Assembly: GCF_003050925.1 (NCBI RefSeq)
Contig: NZ_QAOV01000012.1
Span: forward strand, 124,001-188,000
Direction: 5' to 3'
Origin: Pseudomonas sp. GV085
Lineage (GTDB): Bacteria > Pseudomonadota > Gammaproteobacteria > Pseudomonadales > Pseudomonadaceae
Length of the DNA: 64,000 nucleotides
The notes beneath the pieces are model-generated. The model made no database searches. It was not told where the DNA came from and saw only the letters and a list, made by a program, of their open reading frames with translations. This document shows, piece by piece, positions 51,245-59,087 of the stretch. How positions within the stretch are numbered: the first letter of the stretch is position 1; each line of letters begins with the position of its first letter. The translations under genes and the position numbers were made by a program.

Positions 51245-52062
51245 TTGCTGATGTCGGCGCCGATCCATTTCTGCGAAAGCTTGCTCAGAGTGCCGTCCTG
51301 TTTCAGCTGAGCGAAGACGTCACGCACTTTGGCGTCCCACTGGGCGTCGCCTTTTTCAATGGCCACCGAGTTCGGCTCCGAGTACAGCGGCTCGCCGGCG
51401 AGCTTGAAGCGCTTGTCTTCGGTCAGGCGCGGTTGGGCGGTGACAAGGTTGGTGAGGATCGCGTCCAGTCGCACGCCAGCGCCCAGGCCGAGGTCCTGGA
51501 ACGCCACGTTGTCAGTGTCATACGGGGCGATCTGCACGTCCTCGAACGGGTACTGCAATTGGGTGTCTTCGGCGCCTTCGATCACCAGGTTTTTGTTCAG
51601 GTAGCTTTCATAGCTGGAGGCGCTGGTGAGGCCGACTTTCTTGCCGCTCAGGTCCTTGGCGCTGTGGATGCTGTCGTCCTTGGCGTTGACCACGATCACC
51701 GCTGGCGAGGCGTAGTACTCGACCGGGAAGTCGAAGACCTCGGCGCGGGCCTTGCTCGGGGTCATGGAGCAGATGCAGATGTCGTAGCGCCCACTCCAGC
51801 GGCCGGCAGCGATCACGTCCCAGGACGGGGTTTCGAGGCGCAGTTTGACGCCCAGTTTGTCTGCCACGGCCTTGGCCACGTCGACGTCGAAGCCATCGAG
51901 CTGGTTCTGATCATTGAGGAACGAGAAGGGTGGATAGCTTTCCATCAACACGCCCACCAGTTCTTTTTTTTGCTCGACGCGATCCAGCGTGGCGCCGCCA
52001 AAGGCTTGGGTGGAGGCAGCCAGAATCGTCAGGCCCAGGGCCAGGAGTGGTTGGAATTTCAC
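51241..52062 (-). CDS. Amino-acid ABC transporter substrate-binding protein
   Basis: 273 aa periplasmic SBP_bac_3 protein. Signal peptide MKFQPLLALGLTILAASTQA; family motif LVGVLMESYPPFSFLNDQNQ; DGFDVDVAKAVADKLGVKL; SMTPSKARAEVFDFPVEYY. The Arg of the RAEVFDF segment and the later Asp (LDAILT) are the usual alpha-amino-acid contacts. Substrate uncertain. It may be co-regulated with the divergent homocysteine methyltransferase gene (97-base gap), which would suggest a sulphur amino acid or derivative (weak inference). Confidence 0.92.
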   Translation of the reverse strand: MKFQPLLALGLTILAASTQAFGGATLDRVEQKKELVGVLMESYPPFSFLNDQNQLDGFDVDVAKAVADKLGVKLRLETPSWDVIAAGRWSGRYDICICSMTPSKARAEVFDFPVEYYASPAVIVVNAKDDSIHSAKDLSGKKVGLTSASSYESYLNKNLVIEGAEDTQLQYPFEDVQIAPYDTDNVAFQDLGLGAGVRLDAILTNLVTAQPRLTEDKRFKLAGEPLYSEPNSVAIEKGDAQWDAKVRDVFAQLKQDGTLSKLSQKWIGADISK

Positions 52063-52159
52063 AGTCGATTCCTGATAAAAAAGAGGTTGTCATTAACCGG
52101 ATGGTGCGTATTAAATAGTTATAAGAACGACTCCGATAGTGAGTTATTTTCATAAGCTT

Positions 52160-53074
52160 ATGAGTGAAAGGCATATGGGCGCAGCAAGCACAGTGATTCT
52201 GGATGGCGGCATGGGTCGTGAGTTACAGCGCCGAGGCGCGCCGTTCCGGCAGCCTGAGTGGTCGGCGCTGGCCTTGAGCGAAGCGCCGCAAGCGGTAGAG
52301 GCGGTGCACTCGGCTTATATCGAAAGCGGTGCGAACGTGATCACCAGCAACAGTTACGCGGTGGTGCCGTTTCACATTGGCGAAGAGCGTTTTGCAGCAG
52401 AAGGGCAGGCGCTCGCGGCGTTGGCCGGTGAGCTGGCTCGGCGCGCGGTAGAGGCTTCGGGCAAAGCGGTGCGTGTGGCCGGTTCATTGCCGCCGCTGTT
52501 TGGGTCCTATCGCCCGGACCTTTTTGATGCTGGTCGGGCGACTGAATTGTTGGCGCCGCTGGTGAAGGGTCTGGCACCTCATGTCGATCTGTGGCTGGCA
52601 GAAACCCAGAGTTCGATCGTTGAAGCGCGAGCGATCCACGCCGGTCTGCCAACGGACGGCAAGCCGTTCTGGCTGTCGTTTACCCTGAAGGATGAGGACA
52701 CGGACGAAGTGCCGCGCTTGCGTTCGGGCGAGCCGGTGGCTGAAGCCGCCGCCGTGGCGGCTGAGTTGGGCGTCGAAACGTTGCTGTTCAACTGCAGCCA
52801 GCCGGAAGTAATCGGTGCTGCGATTGATGCCGCGCGGGAAACCTTCGAGCGTTTAGGGGTGAAGATTCACATCGGCGCTTATGCCAATGCCTTCCCGCCG
52901 CAACCGAAAGAGGCCACGGCCAATGACGGTCTGGACCCGTTGCGTGAAGACCTTGATCCGCCGGGTTACTTGCAGTGGGCGGCGGATTGGAAAGAACGCG
53001 GCGCCAGTCATTTGGGCGGTTGCTGCGGGATCGGGCCGGAGCATATTGCGGTGCTTGCCCAGAAACTCGCCTAA
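52160..53074 (+). CDS. Homocysteine S-methyltransferase family protein
   Basis: 304 aa zinc-dependent methyltransferase domain of the MmuM/BHMT family: VILDGGMGRELQRRG at the start and the three zinc cysteines in LLFNCSQPE and LGGCCGIGPEHI. It probably methylates homocysteine (or a selenium or other thiol analogue) from S-methylmethionine or a betaine. The start is uncertain: GTG 52139, ATG 52160 and ATG 52175 all lack a strong ribosome site; 52160 is taken as a compromise. Confidence 0.88.
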   Translation: MSERHMGAASTVILDGGMGRELQRRGAPFRQPEWSALALSEAPQAVEAVHSAYIESGANVITSNSYAVVPFHIGEERFAAEGQALAALAGELARRAVEASGKAVRVAGSLPPLFGSYRPDLFDAGRATELLAPLVKGLAPHVDLWLAETQSSIVEARAIHAGLPTDGKPFWLSFTLKDEDTDEVPRLRSGEPVAEAAAVAAELGVETLLFNCSQPEVIGAAIDAARETFERLGVKIHIGAYANAFPPQPKEATANDGLDPLREDLDPPGYLQWAADWKERGASHLGGCCGIGPEHIAVLAQKLA

Positions 53075-53078
53075 AAGC

Positions 53079-53189
53079 ATCGCGGGGCAAGCCATGCTCC
53101 TACAGGTTTGGTGGCGTCCACAGATCGTGTGTCCGGCCCATATCCCGTAGGAGCAAAGCTTGCTCCGGGCGGCGCTCCGACGATAGCGT
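53079..53189. repeat. Degenerate REPIN
   Basis: The left arm CATCGCGGGGCAAGCCATGC...CTCCTACAGG and the right arm CCCGTAGGAGCAAAGCTTGC...CGATAG form an imperfect inverted pair around about 38 bases. It lies between the convergent homocysteine methyltransferase and acetyltransferase genes and is of the GTAGGAGC variety with several differences between the arms. Confidence 0.75.
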
Positions 53190-53208
53190 CCGTCCAGGCG
53201 CTACCGAA

Positions 53209-53880
53209 TCAGGTGCGGCACTCCGCCAACGTTTTCACCTGCCCCGAATCCGTCTGGTTCTCATCGGATAGCCACCGCTCAAACCCCGCCCCGATCGCTG
53301 GCCATTCCGAGTCCAGAATCGAATACCACGCCGTATCCCGGTTCTGCCCCTTGACCACCATGTGCTGGCGGAACACACCCTCAAAACTGAAGCCCAGTCG
53401 TTCGGCTGCGTATTTGGAGCGGGCGTTGGCGTTATTGCACTTCCACTCCAGGCGACGGTAACCCAGGGCAAAGGATTCCTTGGCCAGCAGGTAAACCGCC
53501 TCGGTGCTTTTCGGCGAGCGCTGCATCGGCGCGCCGAAGGTGACGTGGCCGATTTCGATGCGGCCCTGGGCCGGGACGATGGACATCAGGCTGAGGATGC
53601 CCTGGACCTCGCCGCTGGCGCGGTCGATCACACTGAAGAAATACGGGTCGCTGTTGGCCGCATGGTTGTTCAGCCAGTCGTTGAAGACGCTACGCTCCGG
53701 GAAGGGGCCGTAAGGCAGGTAGTCCCACAGCTTCGGGTCGGCGCCGGGGCCTTGCAGGACTTTGTACAGGCCGTCGCCGTGGCGCGCCGGGTCGAGTTTT
53801 TCCAGGCGGATGTAACGCCCTTCGATCAGTTGAGCGGTGGGTGCCGGGACGCCTTTCCAGTCGGCGAGTGAAATCGACAT
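53209..53880 (-). CDS. GNAT acetyltransferase (RimJ/RimL-like)
   Basis: 223 aa GNAT-fold N-acetyltransferase. EGRYIRLEKLDPARHGDGLY at the start; the acetyl-CoA region with STEAVYLLAKESFALGYRRL and WKCNNANARSKYAAERLGFS; FEGVFRQHMVVKGQNRDTAW at the end, typical of RimJ/L-like members. Substrate unknown. It lies 9 bases after a second GNAT gene in a leftward set that also includes PaiB. Confidence 0.92.
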   Translation of the reverse strand: MSISLADWKGVPAPTAQLIEGRYIRLEKLDPARHGDGLYKVLQGPGADPKLWDYLPYGPFPERSVFNDWLNNHAANSDPYFFSVIDRASGEVQGILSLMSIVPAQGRIEIGHVTFGAPMQRSPKSTEAVYLLAKESFALGYRRLEWKCNNANARSKYAAERLGFSFEGVFRQHMVVKGQNRDTAWYSILDSEWPAIGAGFERWLSDENQTDSGQVKTLAECRT

Positions 53881-53889
53881 GCTGTTCTC

Positions 53890-54336
53890 CTAGATGGCTT
53901 TGCGAAACTGGATGAAACCGGGGCGTTCGGCGATGCGCTCGTAGAGCTGGATCGCGGTGGCGTTGGTTTCGTGGGTCAGCCAGTGGACCTTGTTGCAGCC
54001 GTCGGCCTTGGCCGTGGTGTAGACGAATTCGATCAGTTGCCGGCCGACGCCGGTGCCGCGGGTTTCCGGGGCCACCAGCAAGTCTTGCAGGTAGCAGGCG
54101 TTTTCGATGGCCCAGTTCGAACGATGGTAGATGAAATGCACCATGCCCACCGCTTTGCCATCAGCCCAGGCGAGGGCGGCGTGGGTTGGCTCGTTCGTAT
54201 CGAGCATGCGCTGCCAGGTGCTTTGAGTGACGGCCTCCGGCAATTCGGTGTTGTAGAAGCGCAAGTAGGCTTGCCACAGCGGCAACCAGGCCGCGTAATC
54301 ACCGGCGGTGACCTGACGAATGTCGATCTGACTCAT
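53890..54336 (-). CDS. GNAT acetyltransferase
   Basis: 148 aa single GNAT domain: DIRQVTAGDYAAWLPLWQAY, then the acetyl-CoA loop LQDLLVAPETRGTGVGRQLI and HWLTHETNATAIQLYERIAE. Substrate unknown. It follows the PaiB-like gene by 10 bases, suggesting one transcript paiB-gnat-gnat. PaiA, the partner of PaiB in Bacillus, is also a GNAT acetyltransferase acting on polyamines, so a polyamine link is possible (inference). Confidence 0.92.
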   Translation of the reverse strand: MSQIDIRQVTAGDYAAWLPLWQAYLRFYNTELPEAVTQSTWQRMLDTNEPTHAALAWADGKAVGMVHFIYHRSNWAIENACYLQDLLVAPETRGTGVGRQLIEFVYTTAKADGCNKVHWLTHETNATAIQLYERIAERPGFIQFRKAI

Positions 54337-54346
54337 GGTGATTTCC

Positions 54347-54970
54347 TTAGCGCATCAATTGGGCGAGGGTTTGGTCGTTGACGTCGGGGCTGGCGGCCAG
54401 GCCTTCGCGCACGCCGGCGATGTCGGCGGGGCTGCGGTTCTGGCTGAGCTTGCGCTTGCCTTCCAGACGGTCGATGGGAATGGCGAAACCGACGATGGCC
54501 TTGAGCATGCCGTCGATGTAATCGGCGGGGGCATCGGCCACTGACCACGGTTGGGCGCGGCCAGCTTCATGACGATCGGTGAGGGTGCTGACGATGTCGA
54601 GCAGCCGCCCTCCATCGCTGAAGGTTTCGGCTCGGCCATAGGCGTGTACGGCGACGTAGTTCCAGGTTGGCACGACTTTGCCGTGTTCGGCCTTGCTCGG
54701 GTAGAAGCCAGGGCTGACGTAGGCGTCGGCACCGGCAAAAATCAGCAGGGCTTCGGCGCCGTCGCGCAGGTCTTTCCACTGTGGATTGGCTTTGGCCAGA
54801 TGCCCGTACAACGTGCCGTTCGAGCCTTGTTCGCAATGCAGCAGCACCGGTACATGGCTGGCTTGCAGGCCGCTTTCACCGTGGGTCACCAATATGGCGA
54901 GACGGGTGGCGAGGATCAGTTCATGCAGTTGGGACAACTCTTCGATGGCAAAAGCACGTGGCGTGTACAT
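54347..54970 (-). CDS. FMN-binding PaiB-like protein
   Basis: 207 aa, PaiB/FMN-binding split-barrel family (MYTPRAFAIEELSQLHELIL; KVVPTWNYVAVHAYGRAETF; IVGFAIPIDRLEGKRKLSQN, the family hallmark). In Bacillus PaiB is a negative regulator of sporulation and protease genes, but most proteobacterial members are uncharacterised flavin-binding proteins. The start at 54970 has AAGGA upstream. It is divergent from a MocR regulator, a common pairing that suggests MocR controls it. Confidence 0.9.
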   Translation of the reverse strand: MYTPRAFAIEELSQLHELILATRLAILVTHGESGLQASHVPVLLHCEQGSNGTLYGHLAKANPQWKDLRDGAEALLIFAGADAYVSPGFYPSKAEHGKVVPTWNYVAVHAYGRAETFSDGGRLLDIVSTLTDRHEAGRAQPWSVADAPADYIDGMLKAIVGFAIPIDRLEGKRKLSQNRSPADIAGVREGLAASPDVNDQTLAQLMR

Positions 54971-55012
54971 GGAGATATTTTCCTTGGCGAATGTCTGCAT
55001 CCTAGGCAGGCT

Positions 55013-55045
55013 ATTGGTCTGTTGTAAGAGCCATTAATGACCAAT
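55013..55045. promoter_or_regulatory. Inverted repeat in the paiB-mocR intergenic region
   Basis: ATTGGTC (55013-55019) and GACCAAT (55039-55045) are exact 7-bp inverted arms. A third related copy GGTCCATTG lies at 55052-55060, directly before the MocR start. Sites of this kind in a 92-base divergent gap are plausible MocR targets. Confidence 0.5.
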
Positions 55046-55062
55046 TTCATAGGTCCATTGTG

Positions 55063-56616
55063 ATGACTAGCGAACCACTGTCCTTGACCTTCAACCCGGC
55101 GGGTATCGAGCTTGATCGTCGCCAGGGGCTGAGTCGGCAGCTCTATCAGGCATTACGGATGCGGGTGCTCGACGGGCGACTGGCCAGCGGCACGCGTCTG
55201 CCGGCCAGTCGGGATCTGGCTGCCGCGCTGGCGATTTCCCGCAACAGCGTCGTGCGCGCCTACGATCAGCTTTACGCTGAAGGGTTTATCGAGGGGCGGG
55301 TAGGCGACGGGACTTACGTCGCGCAATTACCCCAGGCAACCTTGCCGGCAAAAAAACTATCCACAAAAGTATCCACAGGGTTTTCAACAGGCTTACCCAC
55401 AGCTTTATCCACAAATTGGCTTGATTTACCTGTGGATTCATCCAGCAAAGTTACCCACAGGGACGCCTTGTCCCGCGTTGAAAAGAACCATTTACCCATG
55501 CCGCCCAGTGGTCCGCCCAGGGCTTTTCGGGTCGGTGTTCCGGCGTTCGATCTGTTTCCGTTCGAGGTCTGGGCCAAGCTGAATGCGGCTTTCTGGCGCA
55601 AACCGGATTTGCAGCAACTGTGCTACGGCGACCCGGCAGGCGATGCGCGCTTGCGGGGGATGATCGCGGCGTATCTACGCAGCTCGCGGGGCATGCAGTG
55701 CACGGCTGAACAAATTGTGATCACCAGTGGCGCACAGCAGGGAATCAGCCTTTGTGCACAGCTGCTGGTGGAGCCCGGTGACGGGGTGGCGATTGAAAAT
55801 CCGGGATATCGGGCGGCCGGTCATGCATTCGCCGTTGCAGGTGCCCGGCTGCATGGGGTGGCGGTGGATAGTGAGGGTATCGACTGCGGTGAATTGGCAC
55901 AGCTGGGCGATTGCCGTCTGACCTACGTCACCCCGTCCCATCAGTACCCCACCGGGGTGGTGATGAGCCTGGCTCGTCGTCTGGAGTTGCTGGCCTGGGC
56001 CGAACGCACGCAGGGCTGGATCGTCGAGGATGATTACGACGGCGAGTACCGCTACAGCGGTGCGCCACTGGCACCTTTGGCAGCACTGGATCGGCATGGC
56101 CGGGTGCTCTACGTCGGCACGTTCGGCAAAGTGGCGTTTCCGGCGTTGCGCCTGGGTTACCTGGTGTTGCCGACGGGGCTGGTACAGGCATTTGCCCAGC
56201 GTCGGGCGGTGGACGTACGGCATTCCGAGGTCAGTACCCAGGCCGTAATGGCCGAGTTCATGGCGGCCGGGCATTTCCAGCGGCATATCCGCCGCATGCG
56301 GCGTGCGGCGCTGAGCCGGCGTAATGCGTTGCTCAGCGGCTGGCCGGGGGGCATTCCCGGTGTCGGCCAGTTGCCCACGGTCGCCGCCGGGTTGCACATG
56401 ACAGTGTCGGTCGACAGCATTGAGCGAGAACAGGTGTTGATTGAATTGGCACGTAGCGTCGATGTCGAGATCAATGGCTTGAGTGGCTATTGGCTGCCCG
56501 AGTCCACGATCCCGATGGATCAGCGTGCCGGGTTGGTTCTGGGGTTTGCAGCAGTGCCGGAAAAGGCTATCGAAGCTGCGTTGGAGCGGCTACGGACGGT
56601 CTGGCGTTGTCTTTGA
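55063..56616 (+). CDS. MocR/PdxR-family regulator with aminotransferase domain
   Basis: 517 aa. A GntR-type winged HTH (about 15-85: RQLYQALRMRVLDGRLASGT; DLAAALAISRNSVVRAYDQL), a linker (about 90-150), and a fold-type I aminotransferase-like domain (about 155-515) with TSGAQQGISLCAQLL, the Asp/Tyr pair in EDDYDGEYRY and the PLP Lys in VGTFGKVAFPALRLGYLV. The linker is unusual: residues about 99-118 are five four-residue repeats (LSTK, VSTG, FSTG, LPTA, LSTN) encoded by a 12-bp tandem array of TTATCCACA-like units. Divergent from paiB; probably its PLP- or amine-responsive regulator. Confidence 0.93.
   Translation: MTSEPLSLTFNPAGIELDRRQGLSRQLYQALRMRVLDGRLASGTRLPASRDLAAALAISRNSVVRAYDQLYAEGFIEGRVGDGTYVAQLPQATLPAKKLSTKVSTGFSTGLPTALSTNWLDLPVDSSSKVTHRDALSRVEKNHLPMPPSGPPRAFRVGVPAFDLFPFEVWAKLNAAFWRKPDLQQLCYGDPAGDARLRGMIAAYLRSSRGMQCTAEQIVITSGAQQGISLCAQLLVEPGDGVAIENPGYRAAGHAFAVAGARLHGVAVDSEGIDCGELAQLGDCRLTYVTPSHQYPTGVVMSLARRLELLAWAERTQGWIVEDDYDGEYRYSGAPLAPLAALDRHGRVLYVGTFGKVAFPALRLGYLVLPTGLVQAFAQRRAVDVRHSEVSTQAVMAEFMAAGHFQRHIRRMRRAALSRRNALLSGWPGGIPGVGQLPTVAAGLHMTVSVDSIEREQVLIELARSVDVEINGLSGYWLPESTIPMDQRAGLVLGFAAVPEKAIEAALERLRTVWRCL
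55357..55416 (+). repeat. Tandem 12-bp array of DnaA-box-like units
   Basis: Five consecutive 12-base units begin at 55357, 55369, 55381, 55393 and 55405: CTATCCACA, GTATCCACA, TTTTCAACA, TTACCCACA and TTATCCACA, each followed by three variable bases. The last is a perfect DnaA box (TTATNCACA); three of the others have one mismatch and one has two. Further copies lie outside the period at 55451 (TTACCCACA) and, reversed, at 55431 (TGTGGATTC). All are inside the MocR coding region, in its linker, in codon phase. Confidence 0.85.
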
Positions 56617-56704
56617 AACGAGCGCGTCGGGTCGCTGATGTGCCGCAGGCAAAAACAAACCTGCGCGAGCGCAGGTCCTGGTGACGGCGGGAGCGAAGCG
56701 GGTA

Positions 56705-57805
56705 TCAGGTGCCGGACTTGATCTTGGTCCAGGCCCGGGTCCGCGCACGTTCGGCATCGCGGGGCAGCGGTTGCAGGGTGTAGAGCGTGCTCATCGCCGT
56801 GTCGGTCGGGTACAGGTTCGGGTTATTGCGGATCGCCGGGTCGACCATTTCCGTGGCGTCCTTGTTCGGGTTCGGGTAGCCGACGAAGTCACTGACCGGC
56901 GCGATCACCTGGGGTTGCAGCAGGTAGTTGACGAAGGTGTAAGCGTCGTCGGGGTTTTTCGCACCCTTCGGAATCGCCAGCATGTCGAACCAGATCGGCG
57001 CGCCTTCCTTCGGCAAACGCATGTCGACGACCACCCCGTTCCTGGCTTCTTTGGCGCGGTTGGCGGCTTGCGAGAAGCTGCCGGAATATCCGACCGCAAC
57101 GCAGATGTCACCGTTGGCGATATCGGCCATGTACTTGGACGAGTGGAAGTAGGTGATGTACGGGCGGATCTTCATCAGCAGCGCTTCAGCCTTGTCATAG
57201 TCCGCAGGCTTCTTGCTGTTGGGGTCCAGACCGAGGTGTTGCAGGGCCAGCGGCAGGATCTCCGACGGCGAGTCGAGCAGGGCGACACCGCACTGCTTGA
57301 GCTTGCTGATGTTCTCTTCCTTGAAGATCAGGTCCCAGCTGTCCACCGGTGCATTGTCGCCGAGCACGGCCTTGATCTTGTCCGGGTTGAAGCCGATCAG
57401 GATGGTGCCGTACATGTACGGCACGGCGAACTTGTTGCCCGGGTCGTTGGCCTCGATCAGCTTCATCAGCTTGGGATCGAGGTGGTTCCAGTTCGGCAAC
57501 TTGCTGCGATCCAGCGGCTGGAACACGCCGGCTTCGATCTGCTTGGCGAGGAACACGTTGGACGGCACCACCACGTCATAGCCTGAGTTGCCGGTCAGCA
57601 GCTTGGCCTCCAGCGCTTCGTTGGTGTCGAAGATGTCGTAGACCAGTTTGGTCTGGGTGTTCTGCGCCTTGAAGTCTTCCAGGGCCTTGGGCGTGATGTA
57701 GTCGAACCAGTTGTAGACGCGCAATGTTCGCTCTTCGGCGTGGGCGGCAACGCTGAGTACCGAGGCACACAGCGTCGGCACGATAAAACGCTTAAGACTT
57801 TTCAT
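56705..57805 (-). CDS. Polyamine ABC transporter substrate-binding protein (PotF/SpuD-like)
   Basis: 366 aa periplasmic protein. Signal peptide MKSLKRFIVPTLCASVLSVA; family features RVYNWFDYITPKALEDF, TGNSGYDVVVPSNVFLAKQI, VPYMYGTILIGFN and the binding-site stretch AVGYSGSFSQAANRAKEA. It binds putrescine, spermidine or a derivative. It lies 12 bases after the acetylpolyamine deacetylase gene, so uptake and deacetylation of acetylated polyamines are probably coupled. No permease or ATPase genes accompany it. Confidence 0.94.
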   Translation of the reverse strand: MKSLKRFIVPTLCASVLSVAAHAEERTLRVYNWFDYITPKALEDFKAQNTQTKLVYDIFDTNEALEAKLLTGNSGYDVVVPSNVFLAKQIEAGVFQPLDRSKLPNWNHLDPKLMKLIEANDPGNKFAVPYMYGTILIGFNPDKIKAVLGDNAPVDSWDLIFKEENISKLKQCGVALLDSPSEILPLALQHLGLDPNSKKPADYDKAEALLMKIRPYITYFHSSKYMADIANGDICVAVGYSGSFSQAANRAKEARNGVVVDMRLPKEGAPIWFDMLAIPKGAKNPDDAYTFVNYLLQPQVIAPVSDFVGYPNPNKDATEMVDPAIRNNPNLYPTDTAMSTLYTLQPLPRDAERARTRAWTKIKSGT

Positions 57806-57817
57806 TCTTCTACTTCC

Positions 57818-58849
57818 TCAACAAGCGCTTTCAAAACCTTCGAGAACGTTCACGGCGTTGATGCCGATTTCTTCGACGGCATAACCACCTTCCATCACGA
57901 ACAGCGTCGGTACGCCGAGGTTGGCGATGCGCTTGCCCATGGCCAGGTAATCCGGGCTGTCGAGCTTGAATTGCGAGATCGGATCGTCCTTGAAGGTATC
58001 GACGCCCAGGGATACGACGACGATGTCGGCGCCGTAGCTTTCGATCTCCTTGCAGGCCTGTTCCAGCGCAGCGCTCCAGGTGTCCCAGCCTGAACCGGCG
58101 GGCAACGGGTAGTTGAAGTTGAAACCTTCACCGGCGCCTTCGCCCAGTTCATCGTCATAACCGAGGAAGAACGGAAATTCGGCTTCCGGATGACCGTGAA
58201 TCGATGTGAACAGCACGTCGCTGCGCTTGTAGAAAATCGACTGGGTGCCGTTGCCATGGTGGTAATCGACGTCGAGGATCGCGACCTTCTTGTGGCCCTG
58301 ATCGAGGAAGGCCTGGGCGGCGATGGCGGCGTTGTTGAGGTAGCAATAACCACCCATCAAGTCGCCGGCGGCGTGGTGGCCCGGCGGACGGCACAGGGCG
58401 AAAGCAGAGCGGGCGCCGCGCTGGATTTCCGCTTGGGCGGTGAGCGCGACTTGCGCTGCGCTGTACGCCGCTTGCCAGGTGCCGGCGGTGATCGGGGCGC
58501 CGCCGTCGAAGCTGTAATAGCCGAGCTGGCCGTGCAGGCTGGTCGGTTTGACCTGGCGTAACGTGCGGGCCGGCCAGGTGTAGGGCAGCAGGTCACCGTC
58601 AGTGTTGAATTCGGTCCAGCGTGCCCAGGCGCCCTTGAAGAAATCCAGATAGTCGCGGCTGTGGATGCGCGCGATGGGCTCCAGGCCGAAATCCGTCGGT
58701 GCCTGGACGGGGCCCAGGTTCTGGTTTTTCACCCGTTGCAGCACGTGGTCGGCACGGGAAGGCATTTCGAAGCAGGGCTTGAGTTGGCCATCGATCAATT
58801 CACAACGGCCGTGGTGCAGGTGGTGATCATCCGAGTAGATCGTCAGCAT
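57818..58849 (-). CDS. aphA: Acetylpolyamine amidohydrolase (histone deacetylase family)
   Basis: 343 aa zinc hydrolase that removes acetyl groups from acetylated polyamines. HDAC motifs: ALCRPPGHHAAGDLMGGYCY (tandem His), ILDVDYHHGNGTQSIFY (zinc ligands Asp and His) and VVSLGVDTFKDDPISQF (second zinc Asp); ending VMEGGYAVEEIGINAVNVLE. It forms an operon with the PotF/SpuD-like binding protein; from memory, P. aeruginosa has similar aphA genes. The divergent upstream gap (58850-59083) carries a REPIN and the AraC stop. Confidence 0.93.
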   Translation of the reverse strand: MLTIYSDDHHLHHGRCELIDGQLKPCFEMPSRADHVLQRVKNQNLGPVQAPTDFGLEPIARIHSRDYLDFFKGAWARWTEFNTDGDLLPYTWPARTLRQVKPTSLHGQLGYYSFDGGAPITAGTWQAAYSAAQVALTAQAEIQRGARSAFALCRPPGHHAAGDLMGGYCYLNNAAIAAQAFLDQGHKKVAILDVDYHHGNGTQSIFYKRSDVLFTSIHGHPEAEFPFFLGYDDELGEGAGEGFNFNYPLPAGSGWDTWSAALEQACKEIESYGADIVVVSLGVDTFKDDPISQFKLDSPDYLAMGKRIANLGVPTLFVMEGGYAVEEIGINAVNVLEGFESAC

Positions 58850-58997
58850 TTCTTGTTCTCCGCAGGCTGGTTCGGTTGAACACAGTCTTGCGGTGCAGAC
58901 GGTTTAGGAGAACGGCAGGAAAGGCCAAAAGGGGATTAATGTGGCCAAAACATTTGACCGAAATTCGCCCCTGTTCAGTGTATGGGATACACACCCT

Positions 58998-59087
58998 GTA
59001 GGAGCTGGCTTGCCAGTGAAGGCGGTATTTCAGCCGATAGAGATGCGTCGGATGTGCTGTCCTCTTCGCTGGCAAGCCAGCTCCTAC
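58998..59087. repeat. REPIN of the GTAGGAGCTGGCTTGCCAG type
   Basis: Arms 58998-59016 and 59069-59087 are exact 19-bp reverse complements around 52 bases. The right arm overlaps the last bases of the AraC-family gene and supplies its TAG stop (59084-59086). Confidence 0.9.
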
